NCBI RefSeq assembly: GCF_001655005.1
Contig: NZ_LXET01000041.1
Coordinates: forward strand, 124,001 to 188,000
Direction of reading: 5' to 3'
Length of the DNA stretch: 64,000 nt
Origin: Hafnia paralvei ATCC 29927
GTDB lineage: Bacteria; Pseudomonadota; Gammaproteobacteria; Enterobacterales; Enterobacteriaceae
Both the position numbers and the translations under genes were made by a program. Positions 41,950 to 51,323 of the stretch are shown one piece after another (position 1 is the first letter of the stretch; each line of letters starts with the position of its first letter). The notes under the pieces are model-generated. The model had not been told where the DNA came from. It ran no database searches and saw only the letters and a list, made by a program, of their open reading frames with translations.

Positions 41950-43656
41950 ATGAAAACGCATAAAATTAACGGCATCATGCCGTTTAGCGCGCTGATAGAA
42001 GCCTGCTGGCGTGAACCGTATAACGCCCAGCGCTTCGTCAAAGATATTATTGCGGGTATTACCGTTGGTATCATCGCCATACCTTTAGCGATGGCTCTCG
42101 CCATCGGCAGTGGCGTCCCGCCACAGTACGGTCTTTATACTTCCGCAGTAGCGGGCATCGTCATCGCGTTAAGCGGCGGCTCTCGCTTTAGTGTTTCAGG
42201 GCCAACGGCGGCGTTCGTCGTCATTCTCTATCCTGTATCACAACAGTTTGGCCTTTCAGGACTTCTGCTTGCCACTCTGATGTCAGGGGTATTTTTGTTG
42301 CTAATGGGGATGGCCAGATTTGGTCGCCTGATTGAGTACATCCCTCTGTCAGTCACGCTTGGTTTTACCTCGGGGATTGCCATTACCATTGGTACCATGC
42401 AAATCAAAGATTTCTTTGGCTTGCATCTGGAACACGTTCCAGAAAGCTATTTAATGAAAGTCGCTGCACTGGCGCAAGCGATGCCCACCATCAGTTGGGC
42501 AGACACCCTGATCGGCGCAACAACGTTGGCGGTTCTGGTTTTCTGGCCCAAATTGGGATTACGCTTACCGGGTCATTTGCCCGCGCTGCTCGCAGGAACT
42601 GCGGTGATGGGTATCTTTGCCCTATTCGATACTCATGTTGCTACCATAGGCTCTCGTTTTAGCTATCTACTCGCCGACGGCACCCAAGGCCAAGGCATTC
42701 CGCCGATTCTGCCACAGTTTGTTCTACCGTGGAATTTACCGTCGGGTACTGGTCAGCCTATTGACCTATCGTGGAAAACACTCACCGCGCTGATGCCTGC
42801 CGCCTTTTCCATGGCAATGCTAGGAGCCATTGAATCACTATTATGTGCCGTGGTGCTCGACGGTATGACAGGGAAAAAACATCATTCTAACGGAGAGCTG
42901 ATTGGGCAAGGCTTAGGGAATATTGCAGCGCCATTCTTTGGCGGCATTACTGCTACTGCGGCCATTGCGCGCTCGGCAGCTAACGTTCGTGCCGGTGCAA
43001 CATCACCCATATCTGCCGTCATACACTCACTGCTGGTGATCCTCGCCCTTCTCGTCTTGGCGCCGTGGTTATCATTCTTACCGCTGGCAGCCATGGCCTC
43101 GCTGCTGCTAATGGTGGCATGGAACATGAGTGAAGCACATAAAGTCGTTTATCTACTGCGCAGAGCGCCCAAAGACGACATCATTGTCATGCTGATGTGT
43201 ATGTCACTTACGGTGTTGTTTGACATGGTAATTGCGATTACCGTCGGAATTGTGTTGGCATCACTGTTGTTCATGCGCCGTATTGCACGGATGACGCGCC
43301 TGAGCGTGTTGAGTGAATCCGTTGAAACCTCGACGCTTATGTTACGTGTCAGTGGACCGCTGTTCTTTGCCGCTGCCGAACGTATTTTCAGCGAACTGCT
43401 GGAACAAAGCGAAAACTACAACACGATTGTGATGCAATGGGATGCCGTCCCCGTACTGGATGCCGGTGGGCTCAACGCCTTCCAACGCTTTGTCGATGCA
43501 CTGCCGGAAGGTAAGCAACTGGTGATTACTGATATCCCATTCCAGCCGCTAAAAACGTTTGCACGTGCCCGCATCGCACCAATCGCAGGCAAATTGGCAT
43601 TCTTCTCAACGTTGCCTGAAGCCGTTAAACATTTGAACGACTCAGCCAGCTTATAA
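41950..43656 (+). CDS. dauA: C4-dicarboxylate/sulfate-type transporter DauA (SulP family)
   Basis: A 568-aa SLC26/SulP transporter with about 12-14 membrane helices, then a C-terminal STAS domain (from about residue 450, with VMQWDAVPVLDAGGLNAFQR). Very similar to E. coli DauA (YchM), which carries succinate at acid pH and binds acyl carrier protein through STAS. Motifs FSVSGPTAAFVVILYPVSQQ and GGITATAAIARSAANVRAGA are conserved. No clear Shine-Dalgarno precedes the ATG, so either initiation is weak or the leader structure matters. Confidence 0.94.
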   Translation: MKTHKINGIMPFSALIEACWREPYNAQRFVKDIIAGITVGIIAIPLAMALAIGSGVPPQYGLYTSAVAGIVIALSGGSRFSVSGPTAAFVVILYPVSQQFGLSGLLLATLMSGVFLLLMGMARFGRLIEYIPLSVTLGFTSGIAITIGTMQIKDFFGLHLEHVPESYLMKVAALAQAMPTISWADTLIGATTLAVLVFWPKLGLRLPGHLPALLAGTAVMGIFALFDTHVATIGSRFSYLLADGTQGQGIPPILPQFVLPWNLPSGTGQPIDLSWKTLTALMPAAFSMAMLGAIESLLCAVVLDGMTGKKHHSNGELIGQGLGNIAAPFFGGITATAAIARSAANVRAGATSPISAVIHSLLVILALLVLAPWLSFLPLAAMASLLLMVAWNMSEAHKVVYLLRRAPKDDIIVMLMCMSLTVLFDMVIAITVGIVLASLLFMRRIARMTRLSVLSESVETSTLMLRVSGPLFFAAAERIFSELLEQSENYNTIVMQWDAVPVLDAGGLNAFQRFVDALPEGKQLVITDIPFQPLKTFARARIAPIAGKLAFFSTLPEAVKHLNDSASL

Positions 43657-43681
43657 TTCTGCCCTACTTCACGAGATGTAA

Positions 43682-43709
43682 AAAAGGCACGCTCAACGGC
43701 GTGCCTTTT
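43682..43709. terminator. Terminator between dauA and kdsA
   Basis: AAAAGGCACGC-tcaacg-GCGTGCCTTTT, usable in both directions between convergent genes. Confidence 0.9.
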
Positions 43710-43762
43710 CTATTTTTTATACCGTGGGATTTAGCTGCAAAGCTAAATCGCCAAAACAGCTA

Positions 43763-44617
43763 TCAGTTAGACGTATCTAACTCTGGGAAGCTTTTCACTA
43801 GATCGTCAATCGCTTTCATCTGAACCAAGAACGGCTCAAGCTTATCGAGCGGCAGCGCAGAGGGGCCATCACAGCGCGCATTGGCTGGGTCTGGATGAGC
43901 TTCAATAAACAGACCCGCCAAACCAATCGCCATACCAGAACGAGCCAGTTCGGTCACCTGAGCACGACGGCCACCGGACGCAGCGCCAAACGGATCGCGG
44001 CACTGCAGTGAGTGAGTCACGTCAAAAATCACTGGGCTGCCTTTGGACGCATTTTTCATCACGCCGAAGCCCAACATATCCACAACCAGGTTGTCGTAAC
44101 CAAAGTTAGCGCCACGGTCACACAGAATGATTTTATCGTTGCCGCCTTCTTCAAACTTATCAACGATGTTACCCATCTGGCCTGGGCTTAAGAACTGTGG
44201 TTTTTTGACGTTGATAACCGCACCCGTTTTCGCCATCGCTTCAACCAAATCGGTTTGGCGAGCCAAAAATGCTGGCAACTGAATTACATCAACCACATCA
44301 GCCACAGGCTGAGCCTGTTCTGGAGTATGAACGTCGGTGATGATTTTAACGCCGAACGCCTGTTTGATATCTTGGAAAATACGCATTCCCTCTTCCAAGC
44401 CTGGGCCACGGTAAGAGTGAATCGAAGAACGGTTGGCTTTATCAAAAGAAGCCTTGAAGACGTAAGGAATACCCAGTTTTTGAGTAACGGTAACGTAGTG
44501 CTCACAGATACGCATCGCTAAATCACGCGACTCCAGCACGTTCATACCACCGAAAAGAACGAACGGCAGATCGTTCGCGACTTTGATATCACCAATGCTG
44601 ACAACTTTCTGTTTCAT
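43763..44617 (-). CDS. kdsA: 3-deoxy-D-manno-octulosonate-8-phosphate synthase
   Basis: A 284-aa aldolase-like synthase that condenses PEP with arabinose-5-phosphate to Kdo-8-P for lipopolysaccharide core. N-terminus MKQKVVSIGDIKVANDLPFV (quoted to 20) and conserved FKASFDKANRSS, IQLPAFLARQTDL and DVTHSLQ segments are present. It ends a leftward cluster hemA-prfA-prmC-sirB2-sirB1-kdsA, the order known in E. coli. Confidence 0.97.
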   Translation of the reverse strand: MKQKVVSIGDIKVANDLPFVLFGGMNVLESRDLAMRICEHYVTVTQKLGIPYVFKASFDKANRSSIHSYRGPGLEEGMRIFQDIKQAFGVKIITDVHTPEQAQPVADVVDVIQLPAFLARQTDLVEAMAKTGAVINVKKPQFLSPGQMGNIVDKFEEGGNDKIILCDRGANFGYDNLVVDMLGFGVMKNASKGSPVIFDVTHSLQCRDPFGAASGGRRAQVTELARSGMAIGLAGLFIEAHPDPANARCDGPSALPLDKLEPFLVQMKAIDDLVKSFPELDTSN

Positions 44618-44783
44618 GCTTGCGCCTTAATATTCAAGTAACCGTGTATACCTTTCAGCTTTGCCGCTGTGCCACAGCCGCAACAAAACTTCTGGCATAA
44701 TTAATATTGATAAGTGGAGGCAAAATAACCAATTTAAAGCCCACGCGCATTGTTCTCGCGCACAGGGTAGAAAATAAAATCAC

Positions 44784-45593
44784 TCAGTGCAGAACGATAT
44801 TTTTCTGCTCAATCGAGTGTATCTGTACCTTGATAACCTCAGAAACCGGGTCCTCAGGACATTGTTCTACAAAGTAGCTGAGGTCGGAAACAGCAATGTG
44901 GTTGCAATCTAACTGGGCATAAATCAGCCCGCGATCGCGAATTTCATAGGGGTCTTCAGGATCGAACTCCAGCAAGGCCTCACAGGCACGTAATGCGGGC
45001 TCTATCTGTTTCTCTTCCATCAGCGCCGCTTTCAGCGTACTCAGCATTTTACGCACTACCATGCTGTTTTCAGCTTCGTCGAAATCCGTATCTTCAAGAC
45101 TGGCCATCAAACCGAGATTGCCTTTCAGCCACACTTCCAGCATATGTTCATTTAACGTTTCGCCGTTTAGCGGGTTAATGAGCCACATCTCTTCGTCTAA
45201 CCAATCCGCACGCATAATCAGCTGGGTCGGGAAAATCACTGGCTGCAACGGCAAATCAAGTTGATGGGCAATATGCAGAAACACGATCCCCAGAGAAACT
45301 GGCGTCCCTTGGCGAGAACTCAGTACCTTATCGAGCCACAATGCATCGGATAAGCGGTACACGCCGCCTACGCCGCCAAATCCCCACTCATTGAAGAAGA
45401 GATCGATAAATTGCTCAAGTTTCTGATCCTGATCCAGTTCCGCATCAATATGCGCCAGCGCCTGCTCAGACAGTTGCTGCAACGACTCGCGCACTGTATC
45501 GGCAGGAAAATCACGACGTATAGTCTGAGAAACCAGAATAACCCCTTCGCTCAGCGGGAAGCGGTTAAACTCAAAATCAGCTATGGAACTCAT
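44784..45593 (-). CDS. sirB1: SirB1, transglutaminase-like/TPR protein
   Basis: A 269-aa protein with an N-terminal transglutaminase-like region (SSRQGTPVSLGIVFLHIA) and C-terminal TPR-like helices (ALRACEALLEFDPEDPYEIR). Its biochemical role is not known. Start overlaps the sirB2 stop by four bases, showing translational coupling. It lies upstream of kdsA in the conserved enterobacterial operon. Confidence 0.92.
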   Translation of the reverse strand: MSSIADFEFNRFPLSEGVILVSQTIRRDFPADTVRESLQQLSEQALAHIDAELDQDQKLEQFIDLFFNEWGFGGVGGVYRLSDALWLDKVLSSRQGTPVSLGIVFLHIAHQLDLPLQPVIFPTQLIMRADWLDEEMWLINPLNGETLNEHMLEVWLKGNLGLMASLEDTDFDEAENSMVVRKMLSTLKAALMEEKQIEPALRACEALLEFDPEDPYEIRDRGLIYAQLDCNHIAVSDLSYFVEQCPEDPVSEVIKVQIHSIEQKNIVLH

Positions 45594-45988
45594 ACATACC
45601 CCATCAGCAACGGCATTTTCGTCATTGCCAGTTTAATAATTAAATACATACACGCGAGTGCCGCTACGAAAGCAAAACACCTTACTTTTTGGCTACGTGG
45701 TCGTTTGCTCAAAGCAACATAGCCGAGCACCACATAAATAATAACACCGACCAGTTTTTCCGTCAGCCACGTCCCCTGCGGGGTAAAAGGATAGAAGTGG
45801 GTGATAAACACTAATGCGATACCCGTAGCAAAGAGTACGGTATCGTTCACATGGGGCGTTATCTTCACCCAACGACGCTCCATCATAGCGGAATTACGCC
45901 ATTTCCAGAAGAAACGCAGAATGAATAACACGATGCTTATCGCCACCGTCAACAGGTGCAGATGTTTAATCCCAATATAAGCTTCCAT
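45590..45988 (-). CDS. sirB2: SirB2 family inner-membrane protein
   Basis: A 132-aa protein with four predicted membrane helices (PF04247). Length and the pattern WRNSAMMERRWVKITPHVND are typical. Function unknown. It lies between prmC (53 bp upstream) and sirB1 (overlapping). Confidence 0.92.
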   Translation of the reverse strand: MEAYIGIKHLHLLTVAISIVLFILRFFWKWRNSAMMERRWVKITPHVNDTVLFATGIALVFITHFYPFTPQGTWLTEKLVGVIIYVVLGYVALSKRPRSQKVRCFAFVAALACMYLIIKLAMTKMPLLMGYV

Positions 45989-46041
45989 ACGTTTCCTCTT
46001 CTTTTATTATTTTACGGCGTCGAGCGCGATGTTGACGCATT

Positions 46042-46884
46042 TTACGGTGAATAAGCGTGCCACTGTCCTAACGTAATACGATCATTATTGCCGTAGTCCT
46101 TCTCCGTAACCACGTCAGTAAATCCGCGCGTTTTAAGCAACTGGCGCACAGCCTCTCCTTGCTGCCAACCATGCTCCATGATAAGCCATCCCCCCTCAAT
46201 AAGATGATCGGGGGCATATTCCACAATATGGCGCAAATCAGCGAGGCCATTTTCCGGTGCAACCAACGCACTGGCAGGCTCAAAACGGACATCCCCCTGC
46301 GAGAGATGCGGGTCGGATTCATCAATATAAGGCGGGTTACTGGCTATCAACGCAAATTGCTGAGCGCCAACGGGGTCATACCAGCTTCCGGTAACAAATG
46401 TGACGTTAGTAAGGTTTAAACGCGAGGCATTACGCGAGGCCAACGCTGTCGCATCGGCCGAATAGTCAACGCCAACAAACTGGCAATCAGGCCGTTCTCT
46501 AGCAAGGGCTAACGCGATTGCGCCAGTGCCGGTGCCAAGATCGAGCACCGAACACGCGGCGACAGGCAGGAGCGCCAACGCTTTCTCCACCAGACACTCA
46601 GTGTCAGGACGAGGGATCAACGTTGCTGGCGAAACTTCTAGCGGTAGCGACCAAAACTCGCGCTCGCCAAGCAGATAGGCTACTGGCTCGCCGCGTTCGC
46701 GCCTTGCCAACAGCAGTTCTAACTGCTGAACTTGCTCTGGCGTGAGCTCGGTTTCACCAAACGCCAAAATAGAGCTGCGGCTTTTACCAGCGACAAAACC
46801 CAGAAGGATTTCGGCGTCGCGCTTGGGGCTTTCGCCGGCACGCAATCGTTCAACCGCCTGTTTTAGCCACTGGTCAAATCGCAT
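46042..46884 (-). CDS. prmC: Peptide chain release factor N5-glutamine methyltransferase PrmC
   Basis: A 280-aa SAM-dependent methyltransferase that methylates the GGQ glutamine of release factors RF1 and RF2. The SAM motif VLDLGTGTGAIALAL and the catalytic NPPY in IASNPPYID are present. Its ATG overlaps the stop of prfA (TAATG), which encodes one of its substrates, so enzyme and substrate are translationally coupled. Confidence 0.97.
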   Translation of the reverse strand: MRFDQWLKQAVERLRAGESPKRDAEILLGFVAGKSRSSILAFGETELTPEQVQQLELLLARRERGEPVAYLLGEREFWSLPLEVSPATLIPRPDTECLVEKALALLPVAACSVLDLGTGTGAIALALARERPDCQFVGVDYSADATALASRNASRLNLTNVTFVTGSWYDPVGAQQFALIASNPPYIDESDPHLSQGDVRFEPASALVAPENGLADLRHIVEYAPDHLIEGGWLIMEHGWQQGEAVRQLLKTRGFTDVVTEKDYGNNDRITLGQWHAYSP

Positions 46885-47966
46885 TAGTCTTGCTCAGACA
46901 GTGAAGCCAACTGGTCAGCCTGATATTCCTGAACAATAGGCTCGATCAGGGAATCCAGTTTGCCTTCCATCACTTCATCCAGACGGTAAATCGTCAGGTT
47001 GATGCGATGGTCAGTAACACGCCCCTGCGGGAAGTTATAGGTGCGGTTACGATCTGAACGGTCACCGCTGCCCAGCAGATTGCGGCGCGTTGATGCCTCT
47101 TCTTGCTGGCGCTTCGCCATTTCGGCAGCACGAATACGCGCGCCCAGCACGGATAACGCTTTCGCTTTGTTCTTATGCTGAGAACGTTCATCCTGACACT
47201 CAACCACAATACCGGTTGGCAAGTGGGTAATACGGATCGCGGAGTCGGTGGTGTTAACGTGCTGTCCACCAGCCCCGGAGGAACGGAAGGTATCGATTCG
47301 CAAATCACCAGGATTAATATCCGGCAACTCGGCTTCTGGAATCTCAGGCATCACGGCAACGGTACAGGCCGAGGTATGAATACGCCCCTGAGATTCGGTC
47401 GCAGGAACACGCTGAACGCGATGTCCACCCGATTCAAACTTCAAACGGCCATATGCCCCATCGCCAATCACTTTGGCAATGATCTCTTTGTAACCGCCAT
47501 GTTCACCTTCGTTGGCGCTCATCACCTCGATTTTCCAGCGTCGAGATTCTGCATAACGGCTATACATACGGAACATATCACCGGCAAACAACGCGGCTTC
47601 GTCGCCGCCGGTTCCGGCACGGATTTCTAAATAGCAACTACGTTCATCATCGGGATCTTTCGGCAACAGCAGAATTTGTAGCTGCTGTTCCAGATCGGCG
47701 ATTTGATTTTTCGCTTCAGCAATCTCTTCCTGCGCCATTTCGCGCATTTCGGGATCGTCGAGCATCATTTCCGCCGTGGATAAATCCTCCTGTACCTGCT
47801 GCCAGGTCTGGAAACAACGGGTGACGTCGGTCAACTGTGCGTACTCGCGAGACAGCGCGCGGAAGCGGTCTTGGTCGGCAATCACTCCGGCATCTCCGAG
47901 GTGCGCCTGCACCTCTTCGTGACGCTCTTGTAATGCTTCTAGTTTGGCAACGATAGAAGGCTTCAT
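46884..47966 (-). CDS. prfA: Peptide chain release factor 1
   Basis: A 360-aa class I release factor recognising UAA and UAG. Both functional motifs are visible: the peptidyl-hydrolysis GGQ in RSSGAGGQHVNTTDSA, and the PxT-type codon-recognition region around RVPATESQGRIHTSA. Length equals E. coli RF1. It is preceded by hemA with 37 bp between the genes, matching the known hemA-prfA-prmC operon. Confidence 0.98.
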   Translation of the reverse strand: MKPSIVAKLEALQERHEEVQAHLGDAGVIADQDRFRALSREYAQLTDVTRCFQTWQQVQEDLSTAEMMLDDPEMREMAQEEIAEAKNQIADLEQQLQILLLPKDPDDERSCYLEIRAGTGGDEAALFAGDMFRMYSRYAESRRWKIEVMSANEGEHGGYKEIIAKVIGDGAYGRLKFESGGHRVQRVPATESQGRIHTSACTVAVMPEIPEAELPDINPGDLRIDTFRSSGAGGQHVNTTDSAIRITHLPTGIVVECQDERSQHKNKAKALSVLGARIRAAEMAKRQQEEASTRRNLLGSGDRSDRNRTYNFPQGRVTDHRINLTIYRLDEVMEGKLDSLIEPIVQEYQADQLASLSEQD

Positions 47967-48003
47967 TCGTGGCTATTTACCTATATGTAATAAATAAGAG
48001 GAA

Positions 48004-49281
48004 CTAATTTTGATCCAGTCCGAGACTATCACGCAACACCTGCAATTTTTCGATGTCGCCGTTACTCGCGGCCTGCTGGAGGGATTTGGTTGGTGCATGA
48101 ATCAAACGATTGGTCAGCCGATGCGCCAATTTATGGATAACGGATTCTACGTCTGCGCCCTGCGCTATCGCCGCTAAGGCTTCAGCTTCAGCTTCCGCGC
48201 GCATTTGATCGGCCTGTGAGCGATAATCTCGGATAGTCTCCACCGCGCCTTGGGCTCGTAGCCAAGCCATAAAGTTAGCACTTTCCTGCTGCACAATATG
48301 CTCAGCCTGAACGGCTGCCGCTTTACGCTGGGCAAGATTACTTTGAATAATCGAATGCAAGTCATCCACGCTATACAAATAGGCGTTGGCCAATTTGCCG
48401 ACTTCCGGCTCAATATCACGCGGAACAGCGATATCCACAAACAGCATTGGCTGGTTGCGGCGAGACTTCAGCGCTCGCTCTACCATCCCCTTGCCGATAA
48501 TCGGCAGTGGACTGGCCGTCGAGCTAATAATGATATCCGCTTCAGCTAAGCGTTCATCGATTTCAGGCAGCGTGATTACTTCAGCGTTAACTTCATCCGC
48601 CAACACCTGTGCGCGCTCACGTGTGCGGTTAGCAATCATCATATGCCGCACTTTATGTTCACGAAGATGACGTGCCACCAGTTCGATGGTTTCACCTGCG
48701 CCAACCAGCAACACATTTACCTGAGAAAGTGACTCAAATATTTGCCTCGCCAACGTACAGGCCGCAAAGGCGACAGATACCGCACTGGCACCAATGTCGG
48801 TTTCAGTACGTACTCGCTTAGCGACCGAGAAGGTTTTTTGGAACAGACGCTCAAGGTCAGCAGACATTGACTGCTCACGTTGAGATTCCGTATAGGCCTT
48901 TTTCACCTGACCTAAAATCTGAGGCTCACCGAGAACCAAAGAGTCCAACCCGCTGGCAACGCGCATCAGATGGCTGACGGCGTCATTATCCTGATACCAA
49001 TAGAGGCTTTTGTTAACTTCATCTGGGGGAAGTTTGTGATACGCACACAGCCAGTCGACGATCTGCTTATGCAAATCTTGCTGCTGCAAATCCTCGGGCT
49101 GTTCCATGCTGAGATACAGCTCGGTGCGGTTACACGTAGACAGCACAACGCCAGCCTGCACCAGTGGCTGCTGGCGTAAGCTTTCAATAGCATGATTCAG
49201 CGTTTCGGGTGAAAACGTCACCCGCTCACGAAGTGCTACCGGCGCGGTTTTGTGATTGATTCCAAGTGCAAGCAGGCTCAT
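48004..49281 (-). CDS. hemA: Glutamyl-tRNA reductase
   Basis: A 425-aa enzyme that reduces Glu-tRNA(Glu) to glutamate-1-semialdehyde, the committed step of tetrapyrrole synthesis. The catalytic Cys is in VLSTCNRTELYLS (near residue 50); the NADPH-binding site is VLLVGAGETIELVARHL. It is slightly longer than the E. coli protein because of an insertion near residue 60-70. First gene of the leftward operon, divergent from lolB, the standard arrangement. Confidence 0.97.
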   Translation of the reverse strand: MSLLALGINHKTAPVALRERVTFSPETLNHAIESLRQQPLVQAGVVLSTCNRTELYLSMEQPEDLQQQDLHKQIVDWLCAYHKLPPDEVNKSLYWYQDNDAVSHLMRVASGLDSLVLGEPQILGQVKKAYTESQREQSMSADLERLFQKTFSVAKRVRTETDIGASAVSVAFAACTLARQIFESLSQVNVLLVGAGETIELVARHLREHKVRHMMIANRTRERAQVLADEVNAEVITLPEIDERLAEADIIISSTASPLPIIGKGMVERALKSRRNQPMLFVDIAVPRDIEPEVGKLANAYLYSVDDLHSIIQSNLAQRKAAAVQAEHIVQQESANFMAWLRAQGAVETIRDYRSQADQMRAEAEAEALAAIAQGADVESVIHKLAHRLTNRLIHAPTKSLQQAASNGDIEKLQVLRDSLGLDQN

Positions 49282-49526
49282 GACAAATCGTCGAATAGAA
49301 AGTCTTTCATTTTGGTTTATTTATACGGACATTCTACTTGATGCGCGAGATCAATAAAAGCCACACGAAATGGGGATGTATCTTATTGAATCAATTTCTG
49401 GGTCTTTTACCCTTAATATTTGCGATCGAACACGCAGAAAGCATTGACGCTGTCAGATAAGACCGCTAGCGTTACCCGCAATTATCATTCTCTGCACCAC
49501 GCCCGAGAATCAGAACGGACAAACCA

Positions 49527-50147
49527 ATGCAAAAATCAAAATTGCTTAAATTACTGCCGCTTAGCTGCGTTCTATTGGCCGCTTGTAACACCACTCAACA
49601 TAAAGGCCCAGCGGGTAGTCCAACGGCACCACAGTGGCGCGAGCATGAATCTCAGGTACAAAAAATTGCCGAGTACCAAACTCGCGGTGCTTTTGCCTAT
49701 CTTTCCGATAAGCAAAAAGTATATGCCCGCTTCTTTTGGCAACAGAGTGCACCTGAGCGCTATCGCCTGCTGTTAACCAACCCACTGGGCAGCACTGAGA
49801 TGGAACTCAACGTCATCCCCGGCGTTGTTCAGCTTACCGATAACAAAGGCAAGCGTTACGTCAGCGACAACGCAGATGACATGATTCGTAAACTGACCGG
49901 TATGCAGATCCCGCTGCAAAGTCTGCGTCTATGGATGCTAGGGCTACCGGGCGATGCGACTGACTTCACCCTTGATAGCCAATATCGCTTACAAGACCTG
50001 ACCTACAGCAAAGATGGCCTGACGTGGAAAGTGAACTATCTGAAGTATGATGCCGACACCCAGCCATCACTGCCAGCCCAATTGGAAATAACTCAGGGCG
50101 ATCAACGCATTAAACTGAAAATGGATAATTGGACGCTGCAAAAATGA
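49527..50147 (+). CDS. lolB: Outer-membrane lipoprotein receptor LolB
   Basis: A 206-aa lipoprotein that accepts lipoproteins from LolA and inserts them in the outer membrane. The signal peptide ends in lipobox LAAC (C20). The beta-barrel-like mature domain carries the LTNPLGSTEMEL segment with the conserved protruding hydrophobic loop. An upstream frame from 49420 is in another reading frame and not real. Its stop overlaps the ispE start. Confidence 0.95.
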   Translation: MQKSKLLKLLPLSCVLLAACNTTQHKGPAGSPTAPQWREHESQVQKIAEYQTRGAFAYLSDKQKVYARFFWQQSAPERYRLLLTNPLGSTEMELNVIPGVVQLTDNKGKRYVSDNADDMIRKLTGMQIPLQSLRLWMLGLPGDATDFTLDSQYRLQDLTYSKDGLTWKVNYLKYDADTQPSLPAQLEITQGDQRIKLKMDNWTLQK

Positions 50148-51016
50148 TTTCGACCACCAGCATCTGGCCTGCGCCCGCCAAGCTGAATCTGTTTCTCTAT
50201 ATCACTGGCCGTCGTCCCGACGGCTATCATAATCTGCAGACGCTGTTCCAATTTCTGGATTACAGCGATCAACTCGCCATTACGCCACGTCAGGATGGTC
50301 AGCTAAATTTGCTCACGCCGATCGACGGTGTACCTAACGACCAAAACCTGATTATTCGTGCCGCCAAACTGTTGCGAGATAACCTGCCTGAACGATTTGC
50401 CCACTGCGGCGCGGATATCGCGCTGGAAAAAGTAATCCCAATGGGCGGCGGGCTTGGTGGAGGCTCATCCGATGCGGCTACCGTACTCATCGCCTTAAAC
50501 ACGCTGTGGCAAGCCAATCTTAGCGATAATGAATTGGCCAAGCTCGGTTTAACGCTTGGTGCAGATGTACCTGTTTTTGTTAATGGCTTTGCATCTTTTG
50601 CAGAAGGTGTTGGGGAATTGTTACATCCCGCACATCCTGAAGAAAAATGGTATCTTGTTGCACACCCCGGCGTAAATATTCCTACCCCCGCGATCTTCGG
50701 CGATCCGGAGCTGAAAAGAGACTCTCCGGTACGGTCTTTGCAGGAACTTCTCCGCATTCCGTACGCAAATGATTGCGAACTTACCGCAAGAAAACGTTTC
50801 CGTGAGGTTGAACAGGTCATTTCATGGCTGTTACAATACGCGCCGTCGCGTCTGACTGGCACAGGTGCTTGCGTGTTTGCTGAATTTGACACCAAGTCTT
50901 CTGCCCTTCAGGTGCTTAGCAAAGCCCCCGAGTGGATCAAGGGTTTTGTTGCGCGTGGCGTTAACACTTCACCGTTACACCTTGTCCGCTCAGAGTTTAT
51001 TGAGTCCGTAAAATGA
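50144..51016 (+). CDS. ispE: 4-diphosphocytidyl-2-C-methyl-D-erythritol kinase
   Basis: A 290-aa GHMP-family kinase, fourth step of the MEP isoprenoid pathway. The start at 50144 (AAAATGATT) overlaps the lolB stop; an ATG five codons upstream is within lolB and less conserved. ATP-binding PMGGGLGGGSSDAA and substrate-binding APAKLNLFLYITGRRPDGYH are intact. Cotranscribed with lolB, and prs follows after about 300 bp. Confidence 0.96.
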   Translation: MISTTSIWPAPAKLNLFLYITGRRPDGYHNLQTLFQFLDYSDQLAITPRQDGQLNLLTPIDGVPNDQNLIIRAAKLLRDNLPERFAHCGADIALEKVIPMGGGLGGGSSDAATVLIALNTLWQANLSDNELAKLGLTLGADVPVFVNGFASFAEGVGELLHPAHPEEKWYLVAHPGVNIPTPAIFGDPELKRDSPVRSLQELLRIPYANDCELTARKRFREVEQVISWLLQYAPSRLTGTGACVFAEFDTKSSALQVLSKAPEWIKGFVARGVNTSPLHLVRSEFIESVK

Positions 51017-51323
51017 TTTTTACGTTTGATGTGCATCGTTCGAAACGCCTTCGGGATTTCTGATACACGTTGATAGCGCGAACTATGAGCACAATTTAGC
51101 GCAAGTAGCCACGTTTTGACTCGGCCATTTGTCTTGTTTGGCAAATGAAGAGAGCTTAGACATATTCACCGCCATTGAGGCTGTCGGTAATACGAACAGC
51201 CTCAATATCGAGGAATATTTGAGTTCTGAAACACCCGTAGGGTAATGCAGCACGCTATCACCGCCCCCTGTTTAACGTGTCTGTACTACCAACTTCTCTG
51301 GACGCAAGCCTGAGGTTCTTCTC
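51017..51323 (+). promoter_or_regulatory. Long prs leader with strong hairpin
   Basis: A gap of 307 bp before prs with no gene. It holds CATTTG-N10-CAAATG (51125-51146 region) and a perfect 11-bp stem ATTGAGGCTGT (51174-51184) / ACAGCCTCAAT (51196-51206). A long untranslated prs leader is known in Salmonella and E. coli; I found no convincing PurR operator by eye. Confidence 0.5.

Noticed and set aside
51017..51323. PurR operator upstream of prs
   Set aside because: No sequence close to ACGCAAACGTTTGCGT was found by eye.
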